A stretch of DNA of 64,000 nucleotides from Bostrychus sinensis (Eukaryota > Chordata > Actinopteri > Gobiiformes > Eleotridae), in assembly GCA_020698575.1 (NCBI GenBank), contig CM036243.1, forward strand, positions 31,321,403 to 31,385,402, written 5' to 3'. Made by a program: the position numbers and the translations under genes. The notes below the pieces were generated by a model. That model saw only the letters and a program-made list of their open reading frames with translations. It did not search any database and was not told the origin of the DNA. Shown piece by piece: positions 56,888-64,000 of the stretch (its first letter is position 1; each line of letters opens with the position of its first letter).

Positions 56888-57643
56888 TTACCTCCGGCCG
56901 ATCTCGCTCTGCCTCAGGAACTGGATGTTGTTGGCGCTGTCGGCGAGCTCCGGATACTGCTCTATGGACAGGACGTAGTATCCGTCATATCCCAGGACTT
57001 TGCCACTGCTCAGCAGCTGCCGTTTCTCCCCCTCGGTCCACAGTCGGACCCCCTCCTCTCCGTCCCGGACCCTCTGCTGCTCCCTGGCCCAGGCGGTGGA
57101 CAGTGCCCTCTGGCGGGCGTGCTCCAGAATGCGTGCTTTCTCTTCATCGAGAGTTGTTCCGTATCGAACGTGCAGAGCCAGAGACCCGTACTGCAGCTCC
57201 ACATCTGCAAACCGCCTCGTCCGGCCGTTCATCACCGTCGTGGACTGGGACACGGTGACGTTGACCCCGTTTTCCAGAGACTTCCTCCCCGAGGTCAGCC
57301 TCAGGGCACTCAGGTCGTTTTCGGGGAGGCTGGTCTTAATGAAGTAGTGCGTGTCGTGGCCCTCTACAGTGAAGTGCAGGTCCTCCAGGTAGAAGGCGTT
57401 GTTCAGGACGGCCGCCACTTTGATGCAGTCCTCGTTGGCGATGTTGAGGGCGTTGGTGACCACTCGGCCCTGGACCACGGCCAGCATCACGCCCTTCCCG
57501 ATCAGAGACTTGACTGTGGCGAACCACAACCAGGGCTTGGTGTGGTCCGAGTGCCGCCGGCTCAGCTGGATCTCAGGCATCCGCTCGAAGGACAGGAAGG
57601 CTTTGGACTGACGCGTGACCTCCTGCTGGACCCCTGAGATGGC
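56888..57643 (-). CDS. tenm3: Teneurin terminal exon with TCAP
   Basis: 251 codons and a TAA. Acceptor ccccctacag. It starts AISGVQQEVTRQSKAFLSFE and contains WLWFATVKSLIGKGVMLAV, NVTVSQSTTVMNGRTRRFAD and EEKARILEHARQRAL. After the dibasic EGEKR it ends with the TCAP segment (QLLSSGKVLGYDGYYVLSIE ... SEIGRR), whose GRR end fits amidation. Confidence 0.95.
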   Translation of the reverse strand, partial: AISGVQQEVTRQSKAFLSFERMPEIQLSRRHSDHTKPWLWFATVKSLIGKGVMLAVVQGRVVTNALNIANEDCIKVAAVLNNAFYLEDLHFTVEGHDTHYFIKTSLPENDLSALRLTSGRKSLENGVNVTVSQSTTVMNGRTRRFADVELQYGSLALHVRYGTTLDEEKARILEHARQRALSTAWAREQQRVRDGEEGVRLWTEGEKRQLLSSGKVLGYDGYYVLSIEQYPELADSANNIQFLRQSEIGRR

Positions 57644-60600
57644 CTGTAGGGGGCAGGAGAGAGGGCAAGGGTTACTACCATCAAACATCCTAATATTTTG
57701 CTTTTCTGCATGCTAAATTGAAAAAGCGGAGAAAAGAAAAGTTGACTATGTGTGGACTTTGAATCTTTTTGCTTTTCACCACCCTTGTCACCTCATTCTT
57801 TGCAGAGGCCATTAGCGCAGAAATAAATGCATTTACTTCAAACAGCACCCAGTCCCTCTTTCATGTCCTTCCTGTTTATTCTCTGACACCTCTTTCTCTC
57901 TCTCTCAGCCCATTCTGCAGATCATTAAGCAGTTTGCACATCTTTATTTAAAGTGAATTTCTGTTGCCGTGCACAAGTGTGGCTTTATGATGACCTGTCT
58001 ACAAAAACAACCATATAAATAGCTGTGTGTGGGGCTGGCAGACCGAAGCTGAGAAAAACTCTTTCTTGTCCCATTTCTCATTTCCCATCATTATTATCAC
58101 TTCATTCTTTAGCCCACACTTTCCTCGTTCCATCTCCATTTTACTAATTTGCCTGTCTCCATGTCAGATCCTCTTGTAGTTTCTCTTCTTTCACACATAA
58201 ATTTTGGTATAAAGTACTCTTAGTATCCTGCTTTTACTTTCACAAAATGTCCTGTAATTAAGACATTTACATTATAAATCTTATTTTAAAGTGATACTAT
58301 ACAATAACACTAGGGTGCTTGATAGTTAAGGTAACTATACACACTAGTACACTAAAAAAGGATTTGTACTAAAGTCAGGAAGTAACAGGAGGCCAAGGTT
58401 TTTAGGGGAGAGTTTGTGTTGCTTACAGGCAGGTCGTCCCACAGCTGGCTCTTCTTCATCTCCAGTGAAGGCTGCGTCAGGTCAAACTTAGGAATGGGGA
58501 ATCCCGGGATAGCGTTGTGGAGGTGGAACCCAAATGTGACCAACCAGATGTTTACGTCTGAAGAAAAGGAAGAGCAGAGTTAAAATCTTCCACAGTTAAG
58601 TGTTTTATTTTTTATTTTGCAGGTTACATGGGCCTTTAACTAAAGTGTTCAAAGAAAAGTGAAATTTGAGGTTCAGAATATTGACAAACATAAGATAAAT
58701 GTAGAGTATATTTAGAAAAGCTGATATGTATTTAAGTATTCTCATCAGCAGGCGTCAACGCTCTATGCAGTTGTTTAGGGCCATAACCACTAGAAGGGGG
58801 CAACAAAGGTCCCGACTGGGGTTAAGTTAAATTGAGATATGCATCGTTTTCAGCACTAGTTAATTGTCAAGAAAATACTGATTTGCAAGCTAGGATGACC
58901 GTCCATCCAGATTTCGGATGGGATTTGGTTTTTAAGCCGTCTGTCTGGATTTTTTTTTCTTTTTTCTTTAGTGCATAGTGCGGTGGACAGTGGCACCATA
59001 GAGGGGGCAAAAGGTTAGGATGATTCGAAGGGCCCTTGACTGACAGGGGCCCTGGGAAATCTTTCAATAACAATACAAGGTTAGCTTATAGTTTGCGATG
59101 ATAGGGCCCATATTATATCTTTTCAGGGGGCCCTGGCAGTGAAGAAGAGACAGGAACTCATGAGGGAGAGAACGGGGGGAGACATTCGGCAAAGTGTTGG
59201 AATCTGGACTCAAACCCATGACACACTGAGCTATACCGCAGCGCCTCAGTCCTGGATTTTTGGCTTTATCTTTTAAAAATCAGGCTTGTGGCACCAAATG
59301 TTTCAGCTGCTGCTTCAAGCTTCTCACAGTCAGACACACTTTAAGTAGACCTGGAAAAGCCCCGTGTGAGCTGAAGCAAAGGCCACGTGACTGCAGTTGC
59401 AGGCAGCGTGTCATGTTTGTTTTTTGTGTTTTGGGGCCATCCACAAAATCTTGTTTAGGGCCACAACAATCTGAGGGCCAGTCCTGCTCATCAGTCAAAT
59501 ATATAGACAGTTTGCATTCTCTTTTATACAGCTGGTGCATTATGTGACCAAACTACGGTACTTAAAAAAACAAAAACTGTTCCTGCATGTATCCACAAGT
59601 CTAATTTAATGCTTTTTAATGTAATTTTTAACATGTTTAATGCCACAAACATACAATTGCAGGGGCTTAAACAGTCAAAATGTATTTGCAAGTTTTGTAA
59701 AATGCAGTCCATAAAGCACCAATGATGCTGAAAGTGAAAGATCCAATGTTTGAGTAATTTGGTCCAGCTGGAAGCAAACTCGTTTCGCCCGTCTATCATT
59801 ATTATTTATAAATAGTTATTTATTTTCACAAATAAAACTAATAATGTGAGCAATTTTACTTCAAAACTATTAAACATTTTGATGCCTGTTGGAATCAGAT
59901 TTAATGTTTTTTAATGCCCCGTGTGAACCCTGATGTTTTTTGGATAGTTTGTCTTTTAGCCAGATAATTCAAAAAGTAACAGGTGTATTTTTATGACACT
60001 ATAAGCTAAAGCCTTACCTGTGACGTACTCTTTGACCTGGTGGATTTTGCTGATGGGGTTGTTGCCTCTGAACATGTACAGGTTGAACGGCTGCGGGTCT
60101 TTCCCCACTCGGGTCCATGTGCTTATGTCAGGAGTGGTCCACCTGAGCACACACACAAAAAATATAATTTAGTGAGACCTGTTACCGTCCCCGCTCCCCC
60201 GTATATGAAGTGCCAGTCAGTGTGTAATGCAGCGCTCCGTGTCCCGGGCCGTGCAGTTTGATAAATGAGGAGTGAAGCGGCTGGGCGGATAAACGGCAGC
60301 AGAGGTGACAGACGGCCTACCTCCCAGCAGGGATGTCGTAGTCTCTGTCTCCGAAGTGCAGCAGGCGAGTCAGAGGATCGTACAGGCCGCCGTGGAAACC
60401 AATTACCAGCACGAAGTCCGGGTTGGAGTCGAAATACACCTCGCCGTATGCTGTGTACTGCACCTGCGCACACAGAGATATGACAGTTTAGGCTTAGGAA
60501 ACGAACAGGAAAGAACAGGAATAAAGAGACCAAACGGCATGAGATAAGAGCAGATTTTGACTGCTTAAGAGACAAAAAGTGATCAAAAATGGCAGGTTAT

Positions 60601-63600
60601 AAGCAAGATTATTTCCATTAATGCAATATACTGAATGTGTGTGCTGTCAGTGAGTGGGTAGAGAACACAAGTAAGTAATTTATTATTCATACTGCATTTA
60701 GCTCAAGGGTGTCCAAACTTTTTTAGTTAAAGGCCATGTGCCAAAAAACACTGGCTACCGAATATAAAATCCCTATTTAGCTGTTACTTTTGTTTCAGGG
60801 GTCTCCACAGTGAATCAGTAACACTTGGGCATAGATTTTACTTCGGCGACCACACAATTATTCGGGCTTGGAACCAGCGCATAGTAGAGTGGAGATTTTT
60901 TGGCCCAACTACTAATTTACATTTGTCAGGTCTATTTCACACAGATAAGAAGGTTTTTACCCACACGCTGTGGCTTTTACAAATTAAGAATGAAACCTGT
61001 GGGATAATAAAACATGATAAATAGTTTGGACACTCCTGATTTAGAGTCAAGTGAAGTTACTAAGAATTATGATTGCGAGGAAATTAACAGAACAAGAAAT
61101 AACAGGTCATGAAGAGCCCAGAGTTAGATACAGGTAGTTTTAGGACTTGTGCTTCCTTATCAGAACATGTCACACACCGGAAAACCTAAAACCTTAGAAG
61201 CCAACTTACTCAAAATCAATGTTTATGGCATTAAAGATTATTAACAGCACTGTGCATGTAACCTCAAAAGCCACATTTATTTATTTTTTTATAACTTTCT
61301 CATTTAAAGGGGTTCTATTCTGGAAAACTGACATTTCTGAGCTTTTTTGCCATGTTATATTGTTGTTCCCTCTTCAAAAACATACCTGGAGTTGTGTGTT
61401 GTTTCATTTACACCTGTTTATGTTCATGTATTTTCTGGCACTGTCTTTCTGAGGCCTCAAAATTAACTCCTGCCCACTCCAAGAAGCACTGACCAATCAA
61501 CAAGCCCTCTACATCCAGTCTGCTCTCATTCATTTATCAAAAAAAAAAACTATGTACAGCCCCGTTTCCACTGATTCCTTACAGTTATTTTTCCCTTTCT
61601 AGGAAAATGGCATCATACAAAAATGTTTAAGGAAGTGAAAAGCTTTTTTTTCTGTTTCTGTTCAAAAGACAGCTGCCCTCTGCTGGTTTCTTTTCCTGTT
61701 TCTTTACGGCAGTAGTAAAGTAATTATTAGAAACAGTTTTGTAGGTTGTAAAATGTGCTATGCCGTTCTAGAGGTGATCAAGATTGGTTTAAAAAGATAC
61801 ATAAAAGCATAATGTAGCTCACTTTAATAAATGAATAAAAATGACCACTGCTTGTAACATTTTCCATACAGTAATAACAAAAGACTGCCACAAACCTGTT
61901 TAAGCAGCAGTCCGTTGTTGCTGAAGACGGCCAGAGGGGTCCCGGTGTTATCACAGGCGATGTAAAACTCCTCTCCACTGCTGATCTCCATCGCAAACAC
62001 GTGGCCCTGTGTGACAATAAACAGCCCCGTTTATGAATACAATCACTCATGTGAAGGATTTTATTACTGTCGGTTCGTTTTACAGCAGCCAGCCGTAAAT
62101 AATTATCACAAACTGTATTTTTTTAATTATTGTGGCTCTTGTGGCTTGGATAATTCATCACAAGCTTGGAGTAGATTTCCTGAGCCGGCGAACCATGTAA
62201 AGCACTGAATTCTTGATTTGTAAGTGATGAAGGAGGAGTCTTTTAATGGAGAAGTGGTGTTGTTTTGGGTTTGAGGCTGGTGTCAGGGGCGGTCACTGGA
62301 GGGAAACCAGGCTCTGTTTATATCATAAATCAAAATGTGAAGAAGAAACACAGATACCTGGTGTGGGAACTTCGTACTGACAAAGTTAATGCTTCTCTGT
62401 GCAGCTAAGCTTTTATTAAAGGTAAAAAAGTTGATTGTGTTTCTATAAAAATATGCAGTGAAATGTTGGCACTGCCCCCTGTTCTCTGATTGGCTGTAGG
62501 TCTGTCCACTTGAATTCAGAGGTAGTTTAATGCAAGAGATCTCAGCGATTTTACTTGGAGATGTAACTTTTACAATATATAATGTTACTCAATGAGGATT
62601 AGCTTGTTCTTGCTACACAAACTTTGCTTTGTTTTTTAAGCATAATTAATTATGGAAGCACACTTGTCTCATCAGATTTTGAATTTTAAATTCTTTTAAA
62701 TTTCTTCTACTGGATATTTAACACTGAAAAAAAGTGTATTTGAATTTTGAAATTTTTTTTTGTCTCTGAATTTCAGTGAAATCATATCTCCTTTTTACAA
62801 AAATTTCAGAATAAAACAATTGCCTTTAAAAATTTTGATGCAAATAATGTGAAAACTAGATACTGAAATGAGACAAAAAAAACTTTTTCAGTAATTCAGT
62901 GACATAAATTCAAAGGCATTTAAAACTTCAAAATCTGCTTTATTGTATTTATGTAAATATGGCTAATCCAGCCACAGGCTTCAACAAGGCATTGGACTCT
63001 TTGAACTGGTCCCAAGCCAAGATAAATGGCAAGGGGTGGGTCAGGAAGGGCTTGCAACGTAAAAACCTATGCTATATCAAAATGAAAATCATTACACACT
63101 GGCAGGCAGAATAAAATAAAAAATAATATAAATTAAAACAGAATAAAAAAATAAAAAATAAAATAAATAAACTAATAATAATGATAGAATAAAAAAATAT
63201 AATAAAATAAATAAAAATAAAATAAAAAATAATATGAAAGCAAAATAAAAAAATTAAATAAAATGAATAAAAAAAAAGTTGAAAATAATGATAATAATGT
63301 GTTCGTTGTCAGTCCAAGAGGTGCAGAGTAGGTTGAATGCTGTACCTGTAAGTCGTAGTAGAAGGACGTGATCTCGGAGCTGGAGTGGTTGTAGACGTGA
63401 GTGATCCTGGTCGGGTAGTTCAGGTCGGCGTAGAAGAACTGCAGATGCTGCCCCAGACTGTTCCGGGACGCCACTCTTCGACCCAAACCGTCGTATCGGT
63501 ACTGGATGGTCCAACCAGCCGCTTTACTGTACACTCGAACCAGAAGACCTGCGAGACAGACAAGAGGAAGTGTCTTAAAGCTGCATTATTAAATAAAAAC

Positions 63601-63923
63601 ACACTCTCTCTTACTTACAACATTAAAATTGTTTAGTAAAATAACTTTAGGTGTAGCTTTTATTAGGCTTTTCCTCATACATAGATAAACATGTCACTGT
63701 GAACATTTTAATAAGTGTACTGGGTGAGTTATGCTTCCTACCTTTGGAGTTATACTCGAATATCTCGGCCCCTCTCTGTCGCAGGAAGCCGTCCTCGTCC
63801 AGCCTGTACTGGACGTCCCCCAGGCGGGTGATGCGGTCTCTCAGGTCGTACCTCAGCGGGGTTAACCTGCCACTGTTCCCAGGGTTCAGCAGGTGGAGGT
63901 TCCCATTCAGGTCATAGTTATAC
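56888..63923 (-). CDS. tenm3: Teneurin C-terminal part, seven exons (tenm3-like)
   Basis: Teneurins are large type II transmembrane cell-adhesion proteins that pair neurons at synapses and bind latrophilins. Seven exons (63742-63923, 63346-63548, 61896-62006, 60321-60463, 60018-60142, 58427-58557, 56888-57643) total 1651 bases, about 550 codons, and are all in phase with GT-AG sites. They encode the last YD repeats (YRYDGLGRRVASRNSLGQ), the RHS-associated core (GFHGGLYDPLTRLLHFGDRD, then WTTPD), the linker DVNIWLVTFGFHLHNAIPGF, the Tox-GHH-related C-terminal domain, and the TCAP region after EGEKR, ending in SEIGRR. The IPKFDLT, KSLIGKGVMLAV and QYPELADSANN segments place it in the teneurin-2/3 group. 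I favour tenm3 from the TCAP sequence, but tenm2 is not excluded. The gene continues upstream beyond the window. Confidence 0.9.
57644..58426 (-). other. tenm3: Teneurin intron
   Basis: Intron of 783 bases with canonical ends and no recognisable element. Confidence 0.8.
58427..58557 (-). CDS. tenm3: Teneurin exon: post-core linker
   Basis: Encodes VNIWLVTFGFHLHNAIPGFP and IPKFDLTQPSLEMKKSQLWD. Acceptor tttcttcag, donor CCT|gtaagc. It splices in phase to the terminal exon. Confidence 0.92.
58975..59150. repeat. Dispersed repeat in a teneurin intron
   Basis: Shares 'gttaggatga', 'tgactgac.ggggccc', 'tagtttgcgatg' and 'atatct.ttcaggggg' blocks with 54665-54800. The rest of this intron (58558-60017) shows nothing else I can name. 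Confidence 0.55.
60018..60142 (-). CDS. tenm3: Teneurin exon: end of RHS core
   Basis: Encodes WTTPDISTWTRVGKDPQPFN and LYMFRGNNPISKIHQVKEYV. It completes the RHS core motif begun in the previous exon (AG|G, Arg-Trp). Confidence 0.92.
60321..60463 (-). CDS. tenm3: Teneurin exon: RHS-associated core
   Basis: Encodes VQYTAYGEVYFDSNPDFVLV and GFHGGLYDPLTRLLHFGDRD. Acceptor tgtgtgcgcag, donor GGGAG|gtaggc. Confidence 0.92.
60704..61038. mobile_element. hAT-like MITE in a teneurin intron
   Basis: Ends CAAGGGTGTCCAAACT and AGTTTGGACACTCCTG form inverted repeats. The flanks atttagct (60696-60703) and atttagag (61039-61046) are an 8-bp target duplication with two mismatches. Confidence 0.7.
61303..61840 (+). 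mobile_element. MITE-like element in a teneurin intron
   Basis: Starts 'tttaaaggggttctattctg', and near the other end reads 'aatgtagctcacttta'. It shares several blocks with 44263-44630 and is the longest of the three copies. Confidence 0.6.
61896..62006 (-). CDS. tenm3: Teneurin exon: YD-shell segment
   Basis: 37 codons: GHVFAMEISSGEEFYIACDN, then TGTPLAVFSNNGLLLKQ. Phase 0 on both sides. Confidence 0.92.
62673..62937. mobile_element. Fold-back MITE in a teneurin intron
   Basis: Starts CAGATTTTGAATTTTAAAT and ends with a matching reverse complement (ATTTAAAACTTCAAAATCTG). No coding content. Confidence 0.55.
62970..63095 (+). repeat. LINE-derived repeat fragment
   Basis: Contains 'ctttgaactggtcccaagcc' and 'gtcaggaagggcttgcaacg', also seen at 54315-54400. 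Confidence 0.55.
63110..63290. repeat. AT-rich low-complexity tract
   Basis: Mostly AAATAAAAT-type words in the intron before the 61896-62006 exon. Confidence 0.85.
63346..63548 (-). CDS. tenm3: Teneurin exon: YD repeats
   Basis: Encodes WTIQYRYDGLGRRVASRNSL and FFYADLNYPTRITHVYNHSS. These are YD-type repeats of the barrel. Confidence 0.92.
63742..63923 (-). CDS. tenm3: Teneurin exon: YD repeats (most upstream in window)
   Basis: Encodes YNYDLNGNLHLLNPGNSGRL and LRYDLRDRITRLGDVQYRLD. Acceptor gtttgttccag, donor AAAG|gtagga. Earlier exons lie outside the window. Confidence 0.92.
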
Positions 63924-64000
63924 CTGGAACAAACGTACGATATAGTTAGATGTTTGAACAACTGCTGTGTAACTTTCCAGGACAGAGCATGTTTATGGTT

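Noticed and set aside
56879..57637. A 252-codon plus-strand frame
   Set aside because: It is antisense to the teneurin terminal exon, whose minus-strand frame is conserved and correctly spliced.

Overview
The window is eukaryotic and looks like a teleost fish chromosome. The evidence is spliced genes with GT-AG introns, a teneurin gene with vertebrate exon structure, a Rex3/RTE-type LINE ending in GATG repeats, and several interspersed repeats (a TTATT-tailed SINE, hAT-like MITEs, Tc1/mariner remnants) of kinds common in ray-finned fish. There are no prokaryotic features.

Layout. (1) 0.4-5.8 kb holds a spliced gene, copy A, for a protein with two tandem deoxycytidylate-deaminase-like domains. 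(2) 5.8-15.9 kb has no host gene I can recognise. It holds two Rex3-like LINE copies, LTR-like fragments, MITEs, and a fold-back Penelope-like fragment with two hammerhead-ribozyme-like motifs. (3) 16.0-17.4 kb carries a partial third copy of the deaminase 5' flank and the left end of duplicate copy B. (4) 17.4-35.3 kb is an 18-kb block of tandem repeats: about 300 bp, GTAGTA-type, 39 bp and 8/9 bp units. It is divided into modules by a recurrent hairpin head and a recurrent hairpin tail, and it carries hAT and SINE insertions. (5) 35.3-42.1 kb is the rest of deaminase copy B. (6) 42-55 kb is gene-poor and full of nested fold-back elements, LINE fragments and minisatellites. (7) 55.4-63.9 kb, minus strand, is the 3' end of a teneurin gene: seven coding exons, all in phase, ending in the TCAP peptide region, plus a probable 3' UTR.

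How the parts relate. The deaminase copies A and B are a segmental duplication. The 18-kb satellite block sits inside copy B at a point where copy A is uninterrupted, so A serves as an empty-site reference. In both copies the first deaminase domain has an intact HAE and PCxxC zinc site. In both, the second domain is frameshifted in the same catalytic exon but at different bases. The satellite block looks like nested or tandem copies of a non-autonomous mobile family whose head and tail sequences co-vary in two subtypes. That family is the best candidate here for an undescribed system. Family assignments rest on reading the sequence and remembered family features; no database search was run.
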